This document shows, piece after piece, positions 21,685 to 32,360 of a stretch of DNA of 64,000 nt. A program made the position numbers and the translations under genes. Origin of the DNA: Deuterostichococcus epilithicus (Eukaryota > Chlorophyta > Trebouxiophyceae > Prasiolales > Stichococcaceae); contig JAVTLE010000023.1 in assembly GCA_033439295.1 (NCBI GenBank), positions 4,500,530-4,564,529 on the forward strand, read 5' to 3'. Position 1 is the first letter of the stretch. Every line of letters begins with the position of its first letter. The notes below the pieces were generated by a model, which ran no database searches, was not told the DNA's origin, and worked only from the letters and a program-made list of their open reading frames with translations.

Positions 21685-22306
21685 ACTGACGATTCTGAAG
21701 AAATGCGTGGAAAGTTGGCGGGCCAAGCACGCAAGTGTGACAAACCTTGCGAGTGCACACAATTCCGCAGCATGTTGCATTTGTGCACGTGGCTTTTCGA
21801 CAGCTTCGCATCAGGCAAATTCGATCATTCCCAGGTTACAGAACTACCGATGCATTGTAAACAGCTGCTGCGCAGTCGACAGCATGCGAGACAGATATGC
21901 ACAAGTTGAGAGAGACTTTCCTACTTCAGACCCCGCTGTCTGGCGTGCTTTGGCGATGAATGGCCAGGCGCCGCTCCGCACCGAGCTCCAACATCATTCA
22001 TTTCAGATCCAAGACTCGACTTGCCCTCTCGTACCTCACAAGCGGCCCAACTCTTCGTCAGAATCAGGCCATTCCCTTGCTACGATGTCAGGAGTGCTCC
22101 TCGCGGAACCGTACTGCAGTATCCCTGTGACCATTTGCGCATGCATGGTTCCATCACCATTCGCCTGCTGCGGTGCCAGCTGCATGCGCGACGAGTCAGC
22201 TGCGCCAGAGCGTCGACACAACGCGCGTAGGAAAAGTTTTGTGGCAGAGGCGGCAGCGCTGCTGTCGCCAATGATGCTGCCGACTGGTCGATTAACATTT
22301 CAGGGG
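21685..22306. other. region between two minus-strand genes
   Basis: It lies between the putative start of the membrane-protein gene and the stop of the MFS_3-type gene, so it should hold the MFS 3' UTR and the next promoter. A long plus-strand open frame crosses it (about 21425-22537), but it has no recognisable domain and overlaps the last MFS exon antisense, so I do not call it. Confidence 0.4.
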
Positions 22307-25300
22307 TTAGTCAACCGGCTGCCCCCTTGCCGCCGCTGCGGCTGCAGCGCCTTCAAAGCGTTCGAGCATTCCTTCGAGCGCTGCGTTGCTGGCGTCCTTT
22401 GCATCGTCGCCCTGCAGCTGCTGCGGCACCAGCTCGTAATGCGCGGCCGTTGCTGGGGCCGCGGTCCCGCCGCGGGGCGCCGCCGCCAGCCGCCAGTGCT
22501 TCCAGGCGAACAGCGCCCACCCGGCCTGCGCAGTTGACACAGCTACCATAACAACCTGTAGTTGCCAGCTTACTGCCAGGGGCCATGCGGGAACGGAAAC
22601 AGCATGGACTCGTTTGTTGAAACTGTTGATGGCAGACAATTGCAGCAGCCTTGTGCAAGCCTGCAAGAGGGGCTCGGCCGCCCGCGCCCCCATAAGCGAG
22701 GCGCATTCCCATGCATCCAGCTGGCTACCCTGAACGTGGTGCACACTGCAACGACCCTGTCGAGCCGGTGTCAGAGCTGTTCACCGCGATCACAGTGGCG
22801 ATGACGGCCATGACTGCTGCAACGCTTTGCGTGCGCATCTGCAGGTGGTCAAACATGACGCCACCTAGCAGCCCACTGGCGGTTTCAGTGGACACGAAGA
22901 ACGCCATTTCCAGCGCGAACACCCGCCCTGTAGCAGCATCAAACAAGCGCTGATCATGATCTCAGAAACCCCATCGACAATCCACCAAATTTGACTGATA
23001 TCTTCAACACTTATCACCCCCACACACCTTGAATCTCATTGGGAACCCGAAACTGTAGGATCAACGTGGAATAAATCCACAACGCTGCGCTGCCAAGCGA
23101 GCGGATGACGACGCTCGGAAGCAGGAAAGCAATGCTGCGCGCCGCCGTCATGAGCATGTAGCCCAGCGCCAGAGACGCAAATGCTACGGCGCAGGACCGT
23201 AGCAGGTAGTGCTTCCTGCAGCCCCACACCCATTGGGGTTGGAACAGGTTTCAGGGCAGCGCTGTTGGGACCAGTGCAAATCCTAGCTGAGCTGCAGGTG
23301 TTTGCAGTGCATGACCAGTGCATGAGTCAGGGACGCAACACGAACTCGGGTCAGTTCTCGGTCATAGGTTTGCAGCCAAGCCACTGAACCAAGACAAAGG
23401 TATCAGTGGTGCAGACTTGGCTGTCAGAACGCCACAAACCATTACACTCACAGCGACGGCGTGAAGGGGTTGAAGAGCAGTGGCCCCAGAAAAGCTCCAA
23501 CGCCCATGCCAGCAAATAGGAGTCCCAAAGTGGTAGCCCCATCCTGGACCTGGAGCGCCGGCTCGTCCGAGAACCTGCGCAGCAGGCGCGGGCGTTAGGG
23601 GAAGCCGCGAGGGCCGCGCGCTTCCGAGGGCGAGCATTCAGGCGGGCGCGCCAACTGTGACTTCGACATCTGAGCCTTGGCTGCCCCACAAGTGCTGCTT
23701 CCTCCTTCCTCAGAGATCGGCTTGCTTGTAGCCCAACATGACTATAGCAGTAAGCCACAATCTAACGCCGCCCCCGCTGCCGCAAAGCACCTCCGCAGGG
23801 CACTCACTTTACGTAAAGCACATCGGACGCGCCCCAGACCAAGGCGCCGCTGGCCTTGATGAGCGTGAATGCGGCGACGTCCCGGTTGCCGGGCGCCGTC
23901 ATGTAGGTCCACCCCTCCCGCAGGTCAGCCAGCCCCTGGTGCCAGGCGCCGCCGGCCATCGGCTGCGCAGTTGCGCCTGCCGCCGCGTGGCTGCTGCCGC
24001 TGCCAGTGGGTGCGTCCGAACCCGAGTCCAGCCCTGCGTCCGACGCGCGAGTGCCGGGGGTCATGGAGCAGCCGGCTGCAGCCGTTCAAGTGTGGGCAGG
24101 AGGTTTCCAGCTGAGCTCTGCTCATGGCTTCTGCAGGCCTGACAGCAAGCCCGATCGCGAGCCTCAGTCGTGCTGCAGACGGAGAAACTGACAGGATGAC
24201 AGTCCAATGAGCTAGGCAGCATCCGACCAACCGCACATTCCCTAAGTCACACATACCCGGAGTGTGGCATGCACGGTGCCGCTCTTGCCCGCCGTCCAAG
24301 TGAATGTTACTGTCGCCGACCTTGTGCGACACCATCGCCGCCTCCACGTCATCCTCAAGCAGCTTGATTACTTCTGCATGGCTGCTGGCGCTGTCCGACC
24401 TGCAACAGGGATGGGCGCCAGGCGGGCATTGAGTGTATGTCGCAGGCTGCAGTCGGACAGGCAAGCACACTGGAGCCAGTACACCAATGCCACGGCATCA
24501 ACATGGCTCTGCTGTGCTTCCCCGGCATGGCGGTGATGGTCGATCCTCGTCTAAAGCCACACCAGGCGCATCAGCCAAGCGATCCTGTGCTATACCAGCC
24601 TTGCTTTGCCTCACGCATGGAGTTGTTGGCTTTTACCTGGACTGCCGCCTCAGGGGCGCCGGAGGGGCTTTGTTCTCGCCGACTTCTCGCAGGATGAGCG
24701 CTGAGCAGCCCGACGCCAGCACATACGTTGCCGCGTCAATCAGGAAGCAGGTCGTCGTGCCTGTGGAGTTGTTAAATGAATAACCGAGATAAGGTGACCA
24801 GAACCAAACGACCTAGGCAAAGCATGTAGCAGAACATGCCGCGAGGCGCGCAGAAGCCCAGCGGATGTGGCTGCAGCAGCGTACCCAAATGCGAAACCAA
24901 AAGCCCGCCAAGACTGGCGCCCATTGCCGCCTGTGGACAGCAGTCGATACATGATGCAGCATAAGGTGTAAACATGAGGTGATATGAGGTGCGCGGCCAG
25001 CACAGCACGCATCCACGCGTTGCAGGGTCCCAAGATCGGCTCAGAAGCCCGGGTCAAAAGGGCGCAGGTGCATGCCGCAGCCGCAGCACTGACCATGAGG
25101 CTCCAGCTAAAGGCATCGAGCGTCGCTGCCAGGGGCAGCTGATGCTGCGGCACCAGCTGCGGCGTGAGCGCCCGCCGTGCAGGGTCGGTGAATGCAGAGG
25201 CGCTGAACAGTAGCGCCAGCAGCGCGAACAGCAGCCTGCGGCCGCACAGCGCGGGGTTGGAGGGCTTCGTTCAGCGGTGCTGCCCCCTTCAACGGTGCTG

Positions 25301-26066
25301 CATCAGGCAAAGCCATGTGACCGAGAAAACGCATGCTCGTCGTCAGTGGGACAGGAGAGCGGGTGCTCACCACAGCGCGCCAGGCGTGCGCACCAATGGT
25401 AGTGCTGCGACCGTGACGGCGGACATGAGGCAGGTGACGATGAGCACCATTACTCGGTTGTACCTGCTTGTGCAAGTGCGAACTTCTGTGACCTGTGTTT
25501 ACACCCTTGACAATGTGGCACTGACAGCGCCAGCTCTGCCAAGGCAGCACATGCACAGCATAGGATGCAGCTCGGCAAGCATCTGCGAAGCCGCGCCAAC
25601 CTGTCCGCGACGACGCCTGCTGCCGGGAACAGGAATAACGAGGGTAGTACTCGCACAGTGACGACGCAGCTGACAAGCACAGCGGAACCGCCGCCCAGGC
25701 GCTCTACGAGCGCCATTGAAGCAATGTAGTTTCCCCAAGAGCCTAGCTGGTTGACGACCTGACCAGAGCGACATTATTTTTTCAGGACGTTCGCTGCGCG
25801 CTGGTTGTCACAGTCCAAGGCGTAATAGTGGTTTTGGTGCCAAGCAGTGTATACCGGAGCTGCCACCCCCGCCGCCGCCACACGGTCATGTGCACCATCG
25901 TCCAAGGGCCACCTGGAGTTCCAACCCGCCCATCAACGGCATAGAAACGGCTTGTGCCTACCTCCCCCAGCATCAGCAGGCGGTAGGGGCGGTTGCCCGC
26001 CAGAAACCGCCAGTAGTCGCCGACGCTGGCGGCCTTGTGGTCGCTGTTGTCGACCCCGCCGTCCAT
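22307..26066 (-). CDS. MFS transporter of the MFS_3 (EntS-like) type
   Basis: Minus-strand exons with agreeing phases: 26066-25962, 25758-25601, 25463-25371, 25235-25094, 24930-24885, 24760-about 24640, about 24402-24290, about 24064-23811, 23574-23452, 23215-23028, 22927-22785 and 22555-22307 (stop). The junctions around the 24640 and 24290 exon ends are approximate. The protein starts GNRPYRLLMLGE-VVNQLGSWGNY, the N-terminal pattern of this mostly prokaryotic MFS group. The loop 2-3 signature is AAGVVADRYNRVMVL (motif A, GxxADRxxR), assembled across the 25601/25463 junction. FTDPARRALTPQLVP follows in helix 4-5. A long charged loop (HAEVIKLLEDDVEAA, Gly/Ser-rich) sits mid-protein, then five to six more hydrophobic segments such as TTLGLLFAGMGVGAFLGPLL. 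About 12 membrane helices are expected. The substrate cannot be inferred. It is divergently arranged with the spinster-like gene. Confidence 0.82.
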
Positions 26067-26657
26067 TGAATCGGCTCAGGATGAACGAAGTATCTGATTC
26101 TGTAGAGCTAGGCTGCAGATTTATGATGCCACACATCAATCGCAGGATGCGAATCGTTTCGTTGCCCAGCTGACGTCACTGCCGCGTCCATCAGATGGTA
26201 TGGCATGCACCTTGTCGTCGCGGGACATGATTAAAATTGCTGTCGAATTCAACGGCAGTGCAAGTGCTGATTGATAGGATCGCGACACCATGTGCTCAGC
26301 TTTGCAGCATGCTGTCAGACAGGCACGTGCGTGCTGCGGGGACTACCAGTCCAACAGAGCGATGGGAGGTTGACAGAGCGCTGGGTGGCAGTCAGGTGAT
26401 CACCAGCCGCTTGCAGTTGCAGCAACGATCGAGAGACTGGAAAGCAAGCTGTGGTGTCGAGCTGAAGAGGAGCAAAGAAAAGAGAGGAGCAAGGGTTCCT
26501 CTGGAAATGATCTGCATCCCAGGCTTTCTGGCAAAGTCAGTCGTGTGAAAGCGCGTGGGCAACACCTGCAGCGATGTCGAGACATGTGCTCTGAACTCGA
26601 TGCCTCGTTGATAGCCTGAAACCTTGGGGTGGCGCACCTAGCCTTCGGCCTGCAAGC
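26067..26657. promoter_or_regulatory. divergent intergenic region between two MFS genes
   Basis: About 590 bp separate the start codons of the MFS_3-type gene (minus) and the spinster-like gene (plus), so both promoters lie here. I see no further gene. Confidence 0.5.
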
Positions 26658-29600
26658 ATGGGTTCTGCTGCAGAGCTCGAGCAGCACTCGCCTGCAAACT
26701 CGCACCATGGTGGGATGCAGACGCTCGAGATTGAGACACCATCGGTGGGAGATGGTTCAGCAGCTCGCAACGGCTACCATACAGCCATCGACATGGGGTC
26801 AGACAGGGTCGGCCATCACCAGCAGGAGGGGTTCACAAACAAGGAGCTCAAAGCAGAGGAGAAGGCGGGCCTGCTGAAGGGGCAAACCCTTTCATCATCC
26901 GCATCAGGTGGGCTATGCCAGCAAAGCTCGCAAGGACGTCTTTGGTTACGAAAGTATCCTGCGGCAGCATCTGTGCAGCACGTGTAGCTCAGCCGGAGGT
27001 GCTGGCCATCTGTATATTTGACCAGAGAAGAGGCATGCAGCTGTCGCTTCGAGCACTGCGTTCATAACACAGGCATATCCGGCGCCGTCCCATCATCATA
27101 TGGCATGCTCTGCCCGCGCACTCGCTGACCGCTTGCCGGCTTGCCTTGCCCAGACGACGTCGTGGCGCATGACGTCGAGGGCGTGGCGCCGCTGGCAGCG
27201 CCGCCGAAGGAGTTCGTGCACCCGATGCCCGCGGGGGAGCGCTACTATGCGGTCGGCTTGTTCTGCCTGGTGGCTGCGCTGCTGTACGCGGACCAGAACC
27301 TCATGGCGCCAAACCTGACGCAGATGGCCCAGGAGTTCGGCTTCAATGACACGGTGCGGCGCCCGTGCCGCGGCGCCCCTGCCTGGCCGGTCGTCTCCGC
27401 CCCGCCTCTCGGACCCCTGATGTCCTCCTTGCATGCCCCTGGTGTCCCCTGCAGCGGAGTGAGCCTGGGCAGGTGCCGCGCCTGGCGTGTGCTGTGCCCA
27501 GTGCGCTCGACGGCGCGCTGCGCGCGTGGCGCCTGGGGATGCTGCAGGCTTGCTCGGCTGAATGAGTGGCAGCGGACATTTTGTGCAGTGCATCCTCCAT
27601 GGCTGGAGGCAGGCTGGATCTCTCAACATCGGCCTGCTGTCCGCAACCCGTTGCCCGAGGCGGCGTGACGGTCTCGATTCAAGCGCAGCCCCGCCACACC
27701 TGACGCCAGCTCCGAATCCATTCCCTTCAACAGGAGAAGGACCAGTATCTGGGCGGCTGGATTGGCGCCGCCTTCTTCCTGGTGGGCGCGCCCGCGGCCA
27801 TCCTCATGGGCTACATGAGCCACGGGTACAATCGGTGCAACCTGTTCTTCTGGGTCGTCCTGCTGGGTGCGTCACTGCAAGACGCAGATTCCTCAACATG
27901 CCATGAGGTTGCGGGCTCCCGCATGCAGCAGCACTACGAATGTGCAGTTCGAAATGATATGCGCAACCGGCTGCACTGCCAACAGTCTGCAGCATCAGAG
28001 CTGCAGGCAAAGAGCGCGAGGCAGCGGCTGCCGGAGACTTCGCCGCACAGCAGCTGCCTCGCAGTTTGGCTGCTACCGGTGACCCAGCGGCCGCCTCACC
28101 TCGCCCTTTGCTAGCAGGGAGCTGCATATACCTCGTCGAGATGTGCTGCCAAAAGGTGCTGCGCACCTGTCTGCTGCAGGCGAGGCGCCGTGCATCATGA
28201 CGTACTGGGTCACCAGCTACTGGCAGCTGCTGCTGCTGCGGCTGCTGACGGGCATCTCCCTCGGCGGCATCTTCCCCCTGGTCTTCAGCCTCCTGGGCGA
28301 CCTGTTCAGCGTGCACCAGCGCGCCTTCGTTGCCGCGCTGGTGCAGATCGCCATGGGCGCCGGCATGTCGCTCGGCCAGCTCACCGCAGGCGTCCTAGGT
28401 GAGCCACGCCGAGACCCAGTCGGCCTCCTGCACCGCCTGACTTGCAACGTGGTCGCCACTGGCCTGCCCAGTACACAAGCAGCGACGAGCCGCTGAACAG
28501 GTTGCGCTGCGGAAGACATCACGGTTGGCGCTCAGGGGTGGGGGCGGTGTGGGGGAAAGGGGGATGGCGGACCTGACTTGACTGTGCTCGAGCCCGCCCT
28601 GACGACATCCTCATGTCGCCCGTCTCTGAAGAAACCCCAACCTGCTGTCCCCACAGGCCCATCGTGGGGATGGCGCGCCCCCTTCGTGGTGGTGGCGGTG
28701 CCCACAGTCGCGCTCGCGACGCTGGCCTGGTACACCGTGGCCGAGCCGCAGCGCGGCATCACGGAGGCGGCGCTGCAGGGGGAGTATGCAGACGAGGACT
28801 TCGAGTACGAGGAAAAGATCGACTGGGAAAAGACGAAGAAGCTGGTCAGGATCCGCACCAACCTGTGCGTCATACTGCAGGTGGGTGCCTTTCCCTGCTC
28901 CGCCCACCCCTGTTTGCCAGCGAGCATTTTTGTGCGTTTGATGCTGCGGTGTAAGTGCACCAGGCCTGTAGGGTGAGAACTGGGGCGATTTTGTCAGGAG
29001 CGGATGCAGTGTTGCTGCACGAGCCACCTGGCTCATCGTGGCCTCAACACTGACCTTAGATCCACAGCACCAGACGCCAGTCCTACACCGCTCCCACAAT
29101 TGGTATCATCTTACACGGTGCAGGGGCTACCGGGCTGCCTGCCGTGGGGCATGCTGCTGGTGTTCTTCAACGACTTCCTGGCGCAGCAGAAGGGCTTCTC
29201 CGTGCCTGCGGCCACGCTGGTGCGCTCAGTCCCATGCAGCATTCCGGATTGGAGTTTGATGCCCAGCTCAGGGCTGCATACCATATCGCTTGAGCATTCA
29301 CATCCTGCCGAGTCCCGCCAGAGGACGCCTACTCAGGCAGAAGCTGCAGGCGTCACATCCAGCGCACCACGGCAGCAAGGGCCAGGGCTGCTGAAGCGGT
29401 ACCTGGCAGACAGATGCCTTTCAAAACCCAAAATTCCGCCTGTAGGTGGTGTCAGTGTTTGGCCTCGGCGGCGGCGTGGGCGTCATTGTCGGCGGCATGA
29501 TCGGCCAGTGGCTGTACAACAAGCGGCGGCGCTACATGCCCCTGTTCACAGGTAGGCGCGGCAGTGGTGCGACCTGCACCTCGAACCGCACAACGTTCGT

Positions 29601-31565
29601 CGGTGCTGTCAGGACGCTAGGCCCACCTCGAGGGAAGTGGTTCCCAGCAAGTCCGGACACAAACAGAAGCTCTCCGCGTGTAGTTTTATATTGGACCGCT
29701 CTGACGTGCTGCTGCACCCTGGGTTGCGGTGTGAAGCCTCCGCGCGCCTTTCCCCGACAGGCCTGGTGGTCATCACCAGCACGCCGCCGATGATGTGGCT
29801 GGTGAACGACCCGCTGAAGGAGGCTTCGGCGGTGGCGCTCGCCTCCATAGCGGTCTTCATGGGTGGCTTCTCTGCATCAGCCTGCGGCCCCAGCATCAGG
29901 TGAGCGCTTGTCCTTTCGGCCCCACTGAATACTTCAGTCTGCGATTGTGTTCCGATCCGATCCGGGAGTTCTGGTGCATTGGCGACTTCTCAGCCTACAC
30001 GTTTGCGGCCCCAGCACCAGGCGGCGTTTTCAGATGCTGCTGAAATTCTGGCCTCCAGAAATCTCATGGAACCACATCTTGTCGCTGGCGCTGTGGTTGG
30101 TGCTGGACTGGTTGTGAACCCTGGCCCTCTCTTGCGCACAATGACAGCGCCGTGATGCTGAAACCAACGAGCCGGAGACGCGAAGCGCGGCGCTGGCGCT
30201 GCATGTGGTGCCAGTCCTCCTGTTTCTCGCAGTCCAACCAGCTTGTTTTCTGTGCTACAGGGCAATGATCATGAACGTCAACGAGCCGGAGACGCGCGGC
30301 GTCGCGCTGGCGCTGCATGTGGTGCTGGACGACTTGGGCAAGGGCGTGGGCCCGGCGCTGGTGGCGGTGCTCATCACCGCGCTCGGCCGCCAGCTGGCCT
30401 TCAGCCTCTCCATCGCCGGCTGGATCCCCTGCGGCATGCTCATCCGTGCGTCCCCGCTTCCCAGCCGTGTCAAACTCCTCCGGGTCCCCTGCCCGCTGCT
30501 TGCTGTGCGCTGCTTGTGAGGGAGCCGCACCGTCTGCAGCAGACGCAAATGCTGCAGGCTGCTGCTGCTGCTGCTGCGTCGCGGACGGCACAGGGCGGCT
30601 GGTGCTGGCAGGCATCTCCTCTGGGCGTCCAATCTCAGCGCATTCCCTAGCCGCACTGCGTCTGGGGCACGCTGGCAAGTTTGGAGCCACTACGAAGCTG
30701 TCCTGGCTGCATGCCGCAAAACAACGACGTCATCTCACGGACCTGCACGGTTCAACACAGCCTAATTATATGTTCCCAACCGGCTGCTGCTCTCACACCC
30801 TGAAGCTGCCTTTCATCCGCGCCCTCACAGTGACCGCCTGCAGCCACTCAGACTGGCGGACCAGAGAGGACATGCGCACCCTAGTAAACCCTTTGACCCA
30901 TCAACCTCTCGCAGTGGGCGCCTACTTCACGCTGGAAGACGACGAGGACAACATGCAGAAGCGGCTGGTGCACAACCGGGAGGTGCGCAGCGCCGCCGCC
31001 AGCGCCGCCGCCAGCGTGGCCACCGGTGCGCCTCTCGGATGTAGGGTTTAGGGTGTCGTCTCACTGCCGGGGGCTGCTTCCCCCGGCGGCGTCTCTTGTG
31101 CAAGATGGCAGCACACGCCGTGCACCGGCTGCCACAGGACGACGGCTTGGCCGCACAGCACTGTGATACGCGCCCATTTCTGACGCACACACAGGCAGGG
31201 GAGGATGTGGCAGGGCAAACACGAGCAGCCAGATGAGAAATCTCGTTCGCAGAACTGAGGCGGCCCCGTGACGTGCCCGCAATGCAGAGCAGCAGCAGGT
31301 CAGCGACATCGAAGAGGAGGAGCTCAGCAGCCCGGAGGGCAGCCGGCGGTCAGCGCCGACAGCGGCGGCCAGGCTGTCAACGAGACGGGGTAGCCGCGGG
31401 GACGCCACGGAGCAGCAGCAGCTGCTGCACGCGGTGGAGGACAGCAGCGCCAACGGCGGCGAGCAGGATGTGGGCGGGAAGAGCAGTGGAGGAGCCGCGC
31501 ATCGGAGCAATGGCGGCGGCGGCGGCAACGGCAGTGCGCAGGGAGGAGGTCTGGAGGAGGTGTAG
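26658..31565 (+). CDS. spinster-like MFS transporter
   Basis: Eleven exons with fully consistent phases: 26658-26907, 27154-27353, 27734-27866, 28180-28398, 28657-28880, 29124-29219, 29446-29551, 29761-29899, 30261-30445, 30915-30982 and 31296-31565 (TAG), giving 629 aa. A hydrophilic N-terminus of about 110 residues precedes helix 1 (YYAVGLFCLVAALLYADQN). Motif A is GYMSHGYNR after helix 2. Helix 4 carries RLLTGISLGGIFPL, then LGDLF, as in spinster homologues (lysosomal or plasma-membrane sphingolipid/lysolipid carriers). VNEPETRGVALAL, before helix 11, is also typical. The C-terminal tail is acidic and Ser/Gly/Gln-rich (DIEEEELSSPEGS) and probably cytosolic. The substrate and membrane are inference only. 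Two introns carry echoes of neighbouring exons. Confidence 0.88.
29862..30024 (+). repeat. exon-end echo, offset about 121
   Basis: The end of exon 29761-29899 with its donor (GCGGCCCCAGCATCAGGTG at 29884) recurs as GCGGCCCCAGCACCAGGCG at 30005 in the following intron. Upstream similarity (TGGCTTCTCTGCATCAGCC versus TGGCGACTTCTCAGCCTAC) is looser. The donor GT has mutated to GC in the copy. Confidence 0.75.
30085..30340 (+). repeat. exon-start echoes, offsets 114 and about 222
   Basis: The start of exon 30261-30445 (ACGAGCCGGAGACGCG at 30281) occurs again at 30167, exactly 114 bp upstream in the intron, with about 65 aligned bases and roughly 85 percent identity including GCGCTGGCGCTGCATGTGGT. 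A third, more decayed copy (CTGGCGCTGTGGTTGGTGCT at 30085) lies about another 108 bp upstream. Confidence 0.9.
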
Positions 31566-32360
31566 AGCATGTGTAGCTGCTGGTGGCCGAGAGTACGGCA
31601 GATCGGGGCACAGCGCGCACACGCAGACGGGGCGCCGGAGAGCGGAGGTGGGTTGGTGCTGGCACGAAGCAAACAACTCCTTGCGGCATGGTGACGCGCT
31701 ACCGTGTGACTGGTGCCCGCTGCAGCCCGTGGCATGCGTCCAGGTTGCCGGTCGAGCGCATGTTCAGTGGCCGCCGCGGCAAAACTTTTGTATATCAGGA
31801 AGCACGCCTGCTATCGGCTAGGAGTCGACGTGACAGCGACGGAGTGTTGCGCATCGGGTGGCGACGCCGGTTTTGCTTGGCAACAGTTCATGCGCTGAAG
31901 TGTTCACAATTCTTTCTCAACCGATGATGTCACAAGCGTTGAGTACACCATTTGCAGGAATGCTCTACTATAAGCAGCACCTGGATCTCGGTGGCGGATC
32001 ATCTGCAGGTCAAAGTCACAAGCTGTAGATGCAATGTATAGCTACCTAGTGCTGAAAGTAGAGCACTTCAGCCGCTCCCGCTCGTCAAATCTTGCTAGAG
32101 CAAGGGTGGGAAACGGACCCGCCCCCGCCTCGAGGATCCGGGTAAGATCGGAGATGCAGAGCACATATTGGTACAGCAGACTGGCGGTGCAGCAGTCTCA
32201 TCGCAACAGCACTGTCACACCATTAGCTCTCTCCTGTATTGAAGTCCTTTGAACCTGATCAAACATCGCCGGCGTTTGAACGGCCCAGTCGGACCTGTTT
32301 GCACTTTGCCACGGCTAGCAGACACAGTCCCCGCGCACAGCAGACGCACCGCGAGGCGCG
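31566..32360. other. intergenic region between two plus-strand genes
   Basis: It holds the 3' flank of the spinster-like gene and the promoter and 5' UTR of the AKR2-like gene. No supported gene. Confidence 0.5.

Noticed and set aside
21425-22537. 370-residue plus-strand open frame
   Set aside because: It has no recognisable domain, no start context, and runs antisense over the last exon of the MFS_3-type gene; probably chance in a GC-rich region.
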